Below, piece after piece: positions 10,433 through 21,549 of a stretch of 64,000 bases of DNA. The position numbers and the translations under genes were made by a program. The stretch is from Erodium maritimum (lineage: Eukaryota; Streptophyta; Magnoliopsida; Geraniales; Geraniaceae). Numbering within the stretch: the stretch's first letter is position 1; every line of letters starts with the position of its first letter. The stretch covers positions 7,640,001 to 7,704,000 of the forward strand of contig OY997588.1 of the NCBI GenBank assembly GCA_963921825.1. The letters run 5' to 3'. Under the pieces are notes generated by a model. That model made no database searches. It was not told the origin of the DNA and was given only the letters and a program-made list of their open reading frames with translations.

Positions 10433-10625
10433 TCACTGTCACTGTTTTGTTTTATTTGTTTTTCTACGTATGTTATTGAGTTTTGAGATTGATTTATTAG
10501 AAATGTAATGTTTACCACATTAATTTAAAATTAATATCCAATAACGGTTTTAATTATTTAGACAACCAATATTTCCATTTCCAAATTCCAGGTGATTCAT
10601 TTGATTATTGTCCACCGGTCCGAGG

Positions 10626-12139
10626 GAATAGGCATGCCTTTATCGTTTTTTTAGATAAACGATTGGATATAATAATAATAAAAAGTGTTTACAGTGCCGG
10701 AAAGCACTAAAACAATAAATATAGTGGAATGTACATGACTAAAATAAAACGAGTTCCCACGATGGAGGATAATCAAGCAGAAAAATAAAGAGCTCAAATT
10801 TTCCGACTACTTCCTGAAGACACCTGGAGGTTGATACTGCGGTAGCGTCTGGCGACACCGATACAGCAAGTCTAGATTAGCGGAAGCTAGGATCGAGCGG
10901 ACCCCTTACCGGATAAATATACTGGTGGACTAAGTACTCCCCTGGGATATCAGCGTGCGTCATCCTCCCTTAACTGATAGTGGTAGGACTACTAAACGCG
11001 GGATTGCTGGCCTTTAAGCTGGTAGGGAAGCACCATGTCGGCTTTTAGTGGGACCTCTGTCACCTTACGTCTAGAGGGGCGGTACAGCCGACCCCCCTCT
11101 GGACCTCGTCGAACTCATTCCGCGAGGCGAGGGTGCTTGGAGACCCCTGCCGCTATAAGTGATACATCATCTGAGCATTGATCCAGCCCGACCTAGGGCC
11201 ATGAGCAATTTCCCGCTCCAATACCTACTCAGGCTGCAAGTCCTGGCTCCGATCCATTCCACGACCCATTTAGATATCGTGCCCGCCCCATTCGTAGTCT
11301 CCGACCCACCCCCAGGTGGATCCGTCCCGATACCGACTCCGGCCCGCCCCACTTTGGGCCCAAACCCGGCCCTAGGTTGTCACCCAAGGCTGCCTCACTA
11401 TCAGTCCAACCCGAAGACCATGAACCGGCCTTTTCCTTTGACTTAGTCCAGGCCCATCTCGCGTCAGCTACCAGGCCCGCCCCAACCAGCTCGTGACCCA
11501 CCTAGACTTGCGAAGCCCTACCCGGCCTCCTTCTCCACGTAGTCGCCATCTCCGGCGGTCCCTTCACCGGTTGTCCTGTCTTTATGTTTGACGAGGCGTT
11601 CATTGGGGTGATCGAACCTAACGGACCACGGTCCCCACCCGTTACTGGTTGGTCCATACTCCGGTCTTTCCTCCCCATCACCCCGGTCCTGCCAATACCC
11701 CACCGGAACCCCATTGATGGACAACCCGATCTCGGCGAGAGTTCCACCGTCTTCTCCACACTACCCCGCGCGCGGTCGTGGCTCCAACGTCAGAGTCTGC
11801 TGCACCAGTCTTCGCTGGTACTCCATCATTTTCCATTAAGGCCATCTCCCTCGCATACCTCGAGCCATCGTAGGTCGTTCACCCTCCTCCCTCCGAGCGG
11901 TGAAGTAAGTCGTGACCTCCTCCAACACTGCCCTTGGCGATACAGATCGGGAGAGAACACGCTCAGGAGATAGAGGAAACGTCAGCTGGCCAGAGCCTAT
12001 TGCCCCACCACTACGTTCATCCCCGCTCCCGTGTTTTTGATGGTCGGAATCATCCAAAAAACCCTGTCGCTAACCGATTCGCAAAACCCTATTTTTTCAG
12101 AGAGCAAAAAGAGGTTGGTTACTTCATGCTCTTATCATA
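10626..12139. other. GC-rich anonymous region, probable decayed retroelement
   Basis: A Pro/Gly/Arg-biased GC-rich stretch, open in several frames on both strands for up to about 130 codons. The minus strand (about 12,057 to 11,230) has Gly/Arg/Trp-rich text like the spacer after the zinc knuckle in plant LINE ORF1, but no diagnostic domain can be named. No gene is supported here. Confidence 0.35.
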
Positions 12140-12675
12140 ATTATGTACATTGTTATATTATATAATGATATTTTCATCTTAATATCTGAAATCTTTTATA
12201 TACTATTTAAAATACTTTAAATATTTTTTTTGTCACCTTGATACGCTAAAATTTTATTTATGTCAGTTTAATATCCGATATTAACTTTCTATTCAAAACA
12301 TTTATAAAATCTATTATACCTCCTACAATAATCAAAAATTCAAAATTAGGCTATTAATATTCAAAAATGAGTTTTTTTTTTAACAAAAATCATATTTTCA
12401 ATTTAAAAAACCAGTTTATTTTTAAAAGTTCAGTTGTTATTTAAAAATCAATTATTTAAAATTCAGTTTTTATTTAAAAATTAATTTTTTTAAATTTAGT
12501 TTTTATTTAAATTTATATATATATAAAACTCATTTTTTTAAAGTCATTTTTATTTTTTTAAAAATAATTTTAAAAATAATAATATTTTAATTCTAAAAAA
12601 CCATTTTATTTTTTTAAAAAATAATTTTTATTCAACTTTATATATATGTAATGTTAATTATATATATATATATAG

Positions 12676-13850
12676 TGTGACGCCAGGGGAGGTGAGCGGA
12701 CCGGGCCAGGCTCTAACACTGACGCCCTGGCTTCACTCACACGGACGCCCGACACTTGGACAGGGAAACTTCGCCGAACCCGTCCCAAGTCAGCCTTATG
12801 CGATGGCCCGAGAGGTGTCGTCTCGGAGCGCCGGGGAACAATCTCGGATCCCAACTGTGACGTCCCGCGAATCCTCCTTGTGACGTGCGACTCGGCTCTC
12901 GTCGCGCTCCTCTCGGCTCGCTCGGTACTCGGAATGATCGGTTCCGAGTCTACCGTCTCGAATCGTTGCGCTGCGGAAGCTCGGTACATTGCGGAAGCTC
13001 GGTACATTGCGGAAGCATTCATTATCGAACCAAGGGGACTTTGTCAACACATAATCCAACCCACCAATATAACTCAAGAACAACACAAGGCACGATATGG
13101 CTTTCAAAGCACTTTGGCATTAATATTGAAAGAGGATACAAATTGCTACGGGTACAACAATACAAAGCCTAGGAAACTAATGGGTTTATACAAGGGATGG
13201 ATTCTATATGGGGTGGATGATCTTAAAACTAACCTAACTACCATATTTATAGCACTTCTCGGCTACACATCTCACAAGCCTTAATGGCTAAGAGTTCAAC
13301 TACAATTAATGCTTCCACTTGCACATCTTTTCTCCATGTATTAATTAGCCACCAAAACCCATCTCTTCATGCATAAGGAATGGTACCCGAGAGTGTGGAG
13401 TGTGGCTTCCCATAGTGGCCGTGCGTTGGAGTGTGCCAAGATTAGTGTTGGCGTGTGGTTGCATGTGTTTGCCAAGGATGGTCTCGTGCTAAGCTTTCCT
13501 TAAGCTTGTGTTTCCATGTAGGGGCACAAGCATCCATCTTGCCACATAGATCAAGATCACATGATCACCCAGACACAATCATGCACGGGTCATGCATGAT
13601 GCATCACCTTTGCATGGTCTTAGCAACCATGATACGAAGTCGTGTCGTAACGGACACGACGTGCTTCGATCGACCAAAAAGCTCGTCGTCTCGAGCTCCC
13701 ACAAAAACCATCGCACGTAGTACCGTGCGCAAGCCGAACGATCATATCGCCGTATCGGGCGAACACCGAAACCAAGCACGTCGTAACGTGCCTCGGATAA
13801 AATATGCACATTCGTGCGCCAAAACCTGATGAACCGGTCGGGACGTGACA
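12676..13850. mobile_element. Solo LTR, about 1.18 kb
   Basis: Starts TGTGACGCC and ends GGGACGTGACA. The four bases before it (ATAG, 12672-12675) are repeated after it (13851-13854). There is no gag or pol, and no second LTR nearby. Removing it rejoins the left arm of the surrounding inverted-repeat element, which supports these borders. It contains a short direct repeat (GCGGAAGCTCGGTACATT, twice near 12,975-13,010). Open frames inside it (for example 12,880-13,284 and 13,455-13,829) show no domain and are taken as LTR sequence. Likely Ty3/gypsy type from its GTGACA end; the lineage is uncertain. Confidence 0.65.
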
Positions 13851-14039
13851 ATAGGCTTGTTATCCACTATAAACTATATGTTTCACTGTAAATTAAAAAT
13901 CAATTCCAGCCATCTGATTACATATATAGATGGTTGAGATTTGAGTGGCAATATCTGTAAATATCAATTAATTTTGTTTTTATAATGATAATTATTTTAT
14001 TCATTCTAACGTATGAAGGGTAATTTAGTCTACTTGCTA

Positions 14040-14470
14040 AAATCCCACCAAACCTACCTAATCTCTATCACACGTTCACACGATTCTCTAATCTTCTCCA
14101 TCCTCTCTCTAGTCTCTCTCTCTCCGGAGCAAACAGACTCCACAAGTTCCGGTCGTCGTGTTTCAAAAATCGTCGATGACGCTTCGCCAGAGAGAAGTAG
14201 GCTTGCTCTCACGCTGTCCGCCTGCAAAGGGGTTCTCGTCATCTCCGGATGTCGTCGTCGCAGACGAGTTCGACCCCTCAAGGAATTGATGGAGCCGGAG
14301 AAAGTCATGGACAGATTTTCCACCAGAAAATTGATCGGGAAGCGGCATGGTACTCATCGTGGGTGAATATGAAGTCGGATTTGAGCTTGGGTTCGCCGGA
14401 TTCTTCTTTCTCCGACCCCAGATTCGTCACCATCGTGCTCACCTGGCCGTCGTGAGCCGCGCCTCCATCG
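14040..14470 (+). other. Gene-like GC-rich segment inside the long-inverted-repeat element
   Basis: Inside the AT-rich element lies a GC-rich, coding-looking block. It has a CT-rich leader (TCTCTCTAGTCTCTCTCTCT), then sequence open in more than one frame, then a poly-A stretch near 14,510. It looks like a captured 5' UTR plus first exon, as found in Pack-MULEs. I cannot name the parent gene, and no frame is clearly protein coding throughout. Confidence 0.35.
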
Positions 14471-16420
14471 CCTGCCCTTCAAACTCGTCCCAAGCAAGCT
14501 CTTGAGGTTGAAAAAAAAACTCAATAAATCTCCTTTTGTTCATGCAATTCAAAACCTGGGTATGTTCTGCAGTTCATCTTTGTGACAATTTTGTTATTTA
14601 TAAGCTAAGTATTGTTCTCTAGTAGTTCCATCTTCAAGGTCAACCATTGCAGCGGCTATTAGTCCGGAATGTGAGTGATTCATTGTGATTGAAGTAAACT
14701 AATGGTTCATTTGTTCTTCACATATATTTCATTTTGTACATATCTATTAATTCTGACTGCCATTTATATTGTTTAGAATAGAATTCTACCAATGTTTCAT
14801 TTTTAATTTACATGAATTTTTGTTTATACAAATGTTTCAATGCTGATAACTAATTATTTTAGTTCAGGTTTCGTTGAATAAGTCATTTTAATTAATGAAT
14901 AAGTTTTGTTAGTGCAAATGTTACAATGTTTATTATCAACTTATTTCACACATGTTTCATATATGGGTTATGAAACATCGATTCTTTCCTGTAGTACAAA
15001 TGTTTCACTTGTACCATTATTTTTGCTTCAGATTCTTGAAACATCAATGATCTAGTTCTTGTTATGGCTTCTGAAACATCAATGAGTTTATTATGAAAGT
15101 TCAGTTATGACCCTTACTGATGATAAATGTTTTGTGATTTGTCTCCCTATGTATGATTTTTGAGATCATGATGTCAAGTATTTTTTTTGTTTTTGTTCCT
15201 AACGGTATCTATGTTCTGAAGAGAATTTTTTTTAGTCATTTGCTTTTTTGATTGGCTTGTTACTATTTTACAGATATGTTGAAGAATTATGTGAGGAAGG
15301 AAACACCCTCTAAAGCCACAAAATAGAGGATGTTCTTTTAATTATTTTAGTTTTTTGTGATAGGAATATGTTTCTTGTATTTTACAAAAATGTTTTATTA
15401 TAACTGATCAGCCATATGTTTTAGATTTCAATTTATTTGTATGCTTTATATAATTGAATGACACATCTTGAAAAATAGTAGGATAAAGAATGAATAAAAC
15501 ATTTTTTTTTGGATATGTCTGTCTCTTCTAGTAACCTTTGTATGAAAATATTTCAATTGCTTCTTTGCAGTCAAATATTTGGATTACCAATATGTTTCAT
15601 TATTTAAGATAAATGGTTTCATATTTAAATAAACGGGTCCATGTTTTTTCTGAAAGTGTTCAAGTTTTGTACTGTAGAGTACCAACAGATTAAAACAACC
15701 GTAATCCCATATTAATTTATATTTACAAATTATGTAAATATGAATTGATATAAACGTGTTTAAAAATATGAATTGATATAAACGTTCATAGACTATTGTA
15801 GTAAGTAGTAACAGTTAGTTAACCTCAAAAATGTAACAGTTTAACTTATATTAAAACAATTACTAGATAACTGTAACTAGTAGATGAGTAGTTAGTAGTT
15901 ACTGTCACTGGTGGTTTCTTCCTCACTAGAAGTGGATGCACAACAATGAGAGAGAAATAATATAGTTTCCAACATTATCCTTTTCCAATTAATAAATTAG
16001 TTAATTTCAATATGTCATAAAATAATCAGAACCTTTGGATCTATTCCAATCTAATGGTCAGAATTAATTTCTAACTTATAGCAAAACAATAGTTTTCAAT
16101 GGATAACCCCCCTATATATATTTAATTCGAATTTTATTTAATTTTTTTTTATAAAACTCTTCTTTATTTAAAAATATCCAGTTTTATTTTTATTAAAATC
16201 ATTTTTATATAAAAATAGTTTTAAAGTTAAAATAAAATTGATTATTTTTAAATAAAAATTGAATTTTTAAAAATAAAAGTTATTGAAAATAAACTGATTT
16301 TAAAAATGCTCGAGAGCCCGATTCGACCCGAAAAATGCTAAGATTTTTTCGGAAACGTACACTAACGAGTTTTACATTTTAGTCAAAAAAATATTTGGTC
16401 CATTTTAAATGTTGCATAAT

Positions 16421-17836
16421 ATTTGTTATAGTGTAAAATTATTTATTTATACTTTAATTTTGGAATAATCTTATTTAGTTAAATCTGGTTTTATGTATTT
16501 AAAAAACGAGATGGCCACGTGTCGCGACGTGACTGGCTGCCGTGCGAACTGGTTCGCACGACCCGCGATTTAGCAATTTGTAGGTCGCAAAATCGACGAT
16601 CCACAACTCACCAACTCGCGAACCGCTAAACCGCCATTCATTTTGCGATTTGTTATCTAGATCGACCGGTTATACGTGCTCTTATTTGAACATTTACCAC
16701 ATTGGTCAATTATGTCCTTTTGTCTAAATTTGTGTATCCTTTTTGTTTTGAAAATGTCAGTCAATTACCATCATATGGAATAAGCTTCTACGACTGAGAA
16801 TATAATTCAGTGCCCCATCATGAGTAGGTGTATTAGCGTCTTAAGCCACATATATAAATTTCTATGACAACATATGATGTAGTAAGTAGTTTACACAATT
16901 GACATGTACAATTAAGTAGGCACAAGGAGTTATAAACCCCACTAGGTGGTTGTCTTAAACTGCTAATGCACAATGGGCGATCCCAACCCAAGGAATACAG
17001 TATGGGAAATCTGGTCCACTCCAAGGCTATGGGGCTTACATCCCCTACCTGACCCCCTTAACTGAGACACATGACCCTCGTTGAGGCTGCTTGGCATATA
17101 TCATCGGTGATACTAGGTCTTCCTTCCCTTACTGAACTAGCTGAATAGGAACGAGGCCGCGAATGTCCCACGTTGTCTTCATGACCCCGTCGTACTCATC
17201 TTTATCACCGGCGAGTGAAATCTCATTCATCCTGCCTTAGATTGAGAGCATGTTGACATGCATCAGATTGAGCAAATGATGAGTCTCATCGTAAGGTCGG
17301 CCCTAAAGATAGAGACAGTGACTCAAGGAGGGAAGAGGGGAGGTTGGGAAAAGGCCTTTTCCCGGTTGTAAAACGGTGACGACGACACGTGTATTCCCTT
17401 TTAGAACCCTTAAAACTCTATTATTTGAGGAGAAGACACGTGCTCTGATCATTGGTTGCTTATGTGGACGGGTAATGGGTAGGGGCGAGTCGAAGTAGTA
17501 GAGGAGAAGAGGGGGCAAGATGAGAAAAAGGTCGACCAAGGAAAAAAGTGGTCATTAACAACCCTAGACGGTGTGACGTGGACGACAACATGACACATGC
17601 GAAACCCTAACAGAGATCTTTGAATTTAATTTATATATCTTTTCATTAACTATGTACAATTTATGATTTAAAAACTTAAAAGAAAACACTCACGTTAATG
17701 TTATTTATGGGAAAAGTCGGTTTGATATAAAATAAGAATTACATTGAATGTATTTAAGGTTGCGTTATCGTCATTCTATTATACAGTATGCCCCTCTTAA
17801 TTTTTAGATACCCAAGACATAGATTCTAAGTACCGG
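16421..17836. other. Anonymous intergenic DNA
   Basis: AT-rich first, then mixed. It contains a GC-rich palindromic stretch near 16,540-16,580 (GTGCGAACTGGTTCGCAC) and short minus-strand open frames at 16.8-17.5 kb with no recognisable domain. No gene is supported. Confidence 0.45.
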
Positions 17837-20751
17837 TGTAAGAACCGGTGATTTCTAGCAAAGTTTGACTTTCGGTCGGAAAAGTCAACCGATGACTCCG
17901 GAAGTCATTCGGGACCTTTTCGGGGCCCAAAAAGCTTAGCCGTCATCACTGTTAGCTTAGTTGGGTCATTTCCTTTCATTTAACTGTAATATTGTAACGG
18001 TCAACTTTTGGTCAAACCGAACTTTTTATCGACTTTTTCCGATTTAATTTGGACTGCTGGAATTTTATTAAAGGAAGGTGGCTCCCACAATGCCACTTGG
18101 CATTAAAGTCTTGGATGAAAAGAACATGGGCTTAAATGACCTTTTACCCCTCCCAAATGCCTTTAACTGGATAGAACTTTAGAGGGTTGTTGGTCATTTA
18201 ACTTCCTATGTCATTTAAAGCAATTGTTGGAAACAATTCAGCTCATTCTATAGTGTTGCAGCCGAAATTGCCTAATGATAGAAGAAGGGGGAGCTCCATA
18301 ACTTGAGCAAGAAGAAAGAGATAAAAGGGAGGAGCTTTACCTCATTTTTTCACCATTTCTTCTCCAAAAGCTTCCTAGCTTCATCATCTCTTCATCCTAA
18401 AGGTATTAGTGCTCTTAACTTCCCTTTTCGTCCACTTTCTAGTTTGGGTTTTTGTGGATTTTGGCTTGAACTTGAAGAACTTGCTTCCTTGGTTGGTGTT
18501 GGAGAAGAATTAGTGAAGATTAGGTTGTTTTGATTGTGTTGGTTGAAGTTTTGATGAAACCCATTGAGGGTGTTGAAGTTTGGAGGTTTTTGATGACTGT
18601 TTTGGAGTTGAGAGAAGCTGGAAATGGAGGTTTTGGTTTGATTTTCGTAGAATCCGAGTTGGGTAAGAAAGGGGAAGGCTCTGGTCAGGTTTGACACGGA
18701 ATGGGGCACGGAACGGTCAGGTACCGGCACGGTACGCGGCGCGAAACGGTCCTGACTCCGGCACGGAACCTCTTACGGTCTGTGTCTGATTCCGCGCCGG
18801 TGCGTCGCGCGGTCCGTGTCTGATACCGGGCCGGTCTGTGACGCGGCCCGTGTCTGGTTCCGGACCGGTCTGTGACACGTTCCGGATCAGCTTCCGGGCC
18901 GGACGGTGATACGGGACGGGCCAGATTCCGGGCCTGAATTCCAGAACCATGACCCTTGTTTTTTGAGCCTAGTTCGATCCCAAGTTCGTTCCTTTGGTTC
19001 TAGTGCTGCTTTTAGAGGGTTGTTCGGTGTTTTAAGTTGAAGACCGCTCTGTTTAGTCACTAATTTTAGTATTGTTGTGCTCCAAGACCGTGAGACCGAG
19101 CTCGAAGGAAGACGAGGACTTGGACTCGTGAGAAGACGGAGAGGAAGCTAGCCCGGACGTCAACAACAAGGAGTATTGTTCGTGGAAGACCTCGAGGTAG
19201 GGAAAGTACTAACTCCTCGTTTAATTTAAAGAACGATTAGTATTCCTATAGGATAATAATAATCGGAAAGGTCCTAGTTTGCATATAGAAATCACTAGAA
19301 TAATCGCTTTTCAATTATTAATAAACGGATGAGTCTAGTATGCATATAGGTTGTGACTCACTAGTTAATTGCTTTCAATACTTGGGAATTGCCGTGCTGG
19401 TAGATGGCCGCGATGAGCCTTAGGATTGTTTGTGATTGCCTCACATGCCGTGTTTGCCTAGTCTTTAGGATAAGATAAGAGTCTAATTAAACTAGATGAT
19501 TTGAATGATTGAATTATAAATGCTTGAATGATCGTTGGATTGAATGCTTGGATGAATGGTTGTATGAATGCTTGAGTGTAATTGATTGTGTTAAGTGGTA
19601 TGATCGGGTGAGTGATAGACCGATGGATCGCGATTGGTAAGTATATCAGTAAGTGTAAAGTTATATGGATTCTTTGTGGCGTGTTGTGATAAAGTTGAGA
19701 TTTGCTAAGCTTTGGTTGTTCTATGATTGATTAGTATGTTATTCTCTTGTGAGTCTTTAAGTTGGATTGGATTCCGGTAAAGCACTTACACCGAGAGGAT
19801 GATCCGGTGTGGGGTAGTGTCTGTATGGTACCTACACTGAGGGGATATACCGGTGTGTGGTAGTATCATAGCCGGGGGATTGTTTACCCTGCGGGGATGG
19901 TTATTCGTGGTCCGGTATGGTACCCACATCGACGGGTAATCCGGTGTGGGGTAGTATCATAACCGAGAGATTGTTTACCCTGCGGGGATGGTTACTTATT
20001 GCTTCACCCCGGGTGTATGCATCCTGCGGGAGCATTCCCGGAAGTTTATCATGTTTTACCCCGATGATCTATGGTCCTTTGGGGACGCTTCCGGAAATCC
20101 CGACGTTATGTGTCCCTTCAGGGGTATTTCCGGTAGTCCGATGTATGTGTCTCCTCTGGACCGAGGGGAAATCCGACATGACACAAGATTATTGTGGATC
20201 GGAGTGTCGTGGCTTCACTTTTCGCTGTGACATTTAAATGTTCTCTCTTTAACTGTTTGTCAAGGAGTATATCGTTTTTCTTTAACTTTCTAGAATTTAT
20301 GTTCCTTCTTAAAGCATTAAATACTCGTTTGTTCCCTTTACTTCATAATCTCATTGGTTATTCATGTTATTGGAACTCGAGTTCAACTGTGTTATTTCTG
20401 CTTATTAAACTTGAAGGTCGTTGTTCTCTATTATTTTCCCTACTGAGCCTAAGGTCACCCTTGTTTGTTTTATTTACTGTTTTGAACAGACTTGCTTGAT
20501 GAGTAGTGGACTCGAGGCTCGGAAGCTTCTGTGGGGTCCAAGTGCTATTCTTATTAGAGACGTCCTTGGTCATCGCTTTGTTTTGAAACTTATGTTTAAT
20601 TGACTATTGTGGAACTTTTTATATCGAGATTATGATCGAAATTAAAACTTGGAGATTTACAGTTGATTAAATTTTATCTTTAACACTATTATTTGAGTAA
20701 TTCTTTAAGTCACGTCTCGAGTCCGGTCAAAACCGGATTTGGGGCGTGACA
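17837..20751. mobile_element. Solo LTR, about 2.9 kb, Ty3/gypsy type
   Basis: Begins TGTAAGAACCGG and ends GATTTGGGGCGTGACA. The 5-bp flanks are ACCGG (17832-17836) and ACCGA (20752-20756), a target duplication with one mismatch. No internal coding region or partner LTR is present, so it is a recombination-derived solo LTR. Internal structure: degenerate tandem units rich in GGTCCGTGTCTG/CCGGACCGGTCTGTGAC at about 18,710-18,940, and a second series at about 19,780-20,170 built on CCGGTGTGGGGTAGT and TTTACCCTGCGGGGATGG. The long LTR with a GGGGCGTGACA end resembles Tekay-like chromoviruses; that lineage call is from memory. Confidence 0.75.
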
Positions 20752-20887
20752 ACCGAAAATGCAACAACAAATGATTTCCGGTTTTTAGAATGTATTACAG
20801 TTTTTTTTTTGTGGTTGGTACATGAACTCATGGCCCAAAAAAGGTACTGACTTACCATCAACAGGTTTGATCTTATATTATAATTTT

Positions 20888-21549
20888 GGGTTAGAGTTAA
20901 ATATCGAAACTTACTCTTAAGTATTGGTTACGAACATTACACTACCCAACGTTTCAAAATGAAATTTGCACTACCTTAAGTATTGGTCACACAATTTTGT
21001 TAGTAAAATTAGACGAAATATTTCATTTTGTTAGTCATATGACCTAATGTGGCATATAATGATGGGTGAAATGACGTTTTCCTTTAATTATTTAACTTTT
21101 ATACATTTTATAAGGAACATTATAGATATATATTGTTCCTTATAAAATGTATATAGTTCAAATACTTCAATTGGTGATAGCATCACTCAAGGAAATGCAC
21201 CCGGGCCCCACGCGCGGCGATGTTAGGTCTGCAGCCCAATACACCCCAACCCCTCTGGTGTATTGTCCACAGACAAATACCAACCTAGGTTGTTGGTGAG
21301 ACTTGAACCCAAGACCTCACCCTTTATAGCATTTCCTTGAGTGATGCTATCACCAATTGAGAGGAAAAAACGTAATTTTACCATCCAATATATGACATTT
21401 TAGGTCATATGACTAACATAAATAAATATTTCGTCCACTTTTACTAACAAAATCGCGTGATCAGTACTTAGTGCATTTATCATTTTGAAACGTAGGGAAG
21501 TGTAGTGTTCGTGACCAATACTTAAGAGTAAGTTTCGAAATTTAACCCT
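20888..21549. mobile_element. Foldback MITE, first family copy, with a nested insertion
   Basis: The ends are long inverted repeats: left (A)GGGTTAGAGTTAAATATCGAAAC, right GTTTCGAAATTTAACCCT. They continue inward through GTATTGGT, CATTTTGAAACGT and GTCATATGACCTAA/TTAGGTCATATGAC. An inner palindrome carries ATTTTATAAGGAACA and TGTTCCTTATAAAAT. The same design occurs at 48,418-49,493. No coding capacity. A separate element interrupts it at about 21,161-21,360. Confidence 0.75.
21161..21360 (-). mobile_element. Element nested in the foldback MITE, with tRNA-like boxes
   Basis: Bounded by inverted copies of CAATTGGTGATAGCATCACT. On the minus strand TGGTGATAGCA resembles a Pol III A box, and GGTTCAAGTC (about 21,300-21,315) a B box. 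Comparison with the uninterrupted region of the sister MITE at 48.7 kb shows that the segment between ATACTT and AGGAAAA is extra here. It could be a SINE with a rearranged end or a small foldback; I cannot decide. Confidence 0.5.

Larger units (their letters stand above)
9440..10625 (+). repeat. Dirigent segmental duplication, copy B
   Basis: Partner of the 6,470-7,640 unit. Homology starts near the shared GTGGTTATATTTGTT motif (9,489 here) or slightly before it and fades after TTGATTATTGTCCACCGG near 10,620. Small indels (for example in the A-rich 3' flank) and scattered substitutions separate the copies. Confidence 0.85.
12190..16420. mobile_element. Non-autonomous DNA element with long inverted arms, split by a solo LTR
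   Basis: The left arm (about 12,190-12,675 plus 13,851 to about 13,980) and the reverse complement of the right arm (about 15,985-16,420) align. Left ATATATATAG-GCTTGTTATCCACTATAAACTAT corresponds to right ATATATATAG-GGGGTTATCCATTGAAAACTAT, and similarity continues inward for roughly 100 bp (shared CAATTC or TAATTC, CCATCTGATT or CCATTAGATT) and outward through AT-rich sequence. The interior (about 2 kb) has a GC-rich gene-like segment and many ATGTTTCA motifs, but no transposase. Long terminal inverted repeats suggest a Mutator-like element, which is inference. The outer ends are uncertain because the arms are AT-rich. Confidence 0.5.

Noticed and set aside
11159-11973. Several GC-rich open frames on both strands
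   Set aside because: Pro/Gly/Arg-biased composition, open in many frames at once and without domains; probably decayed retroelement.
13455-13829. Open frame of 124 codons
   Set aside because: Lies entirely within the solo LTR bounded by ATAG duplications, with no domain.
18303-18730. Overlapping plus and minus open frames upstream of the CCGG repeats
   Set aside because: Inside the 2.9-kb solo LTR; Ser/Phe-rich translation with no domain.
21290-21360. A- and B-box-like motifs suggesting a tRNA gene on the minus strand
   Set aside because: No acceptor or anticodon stem pairing is visible; the stretch lies in a repeat nested in a MITE.
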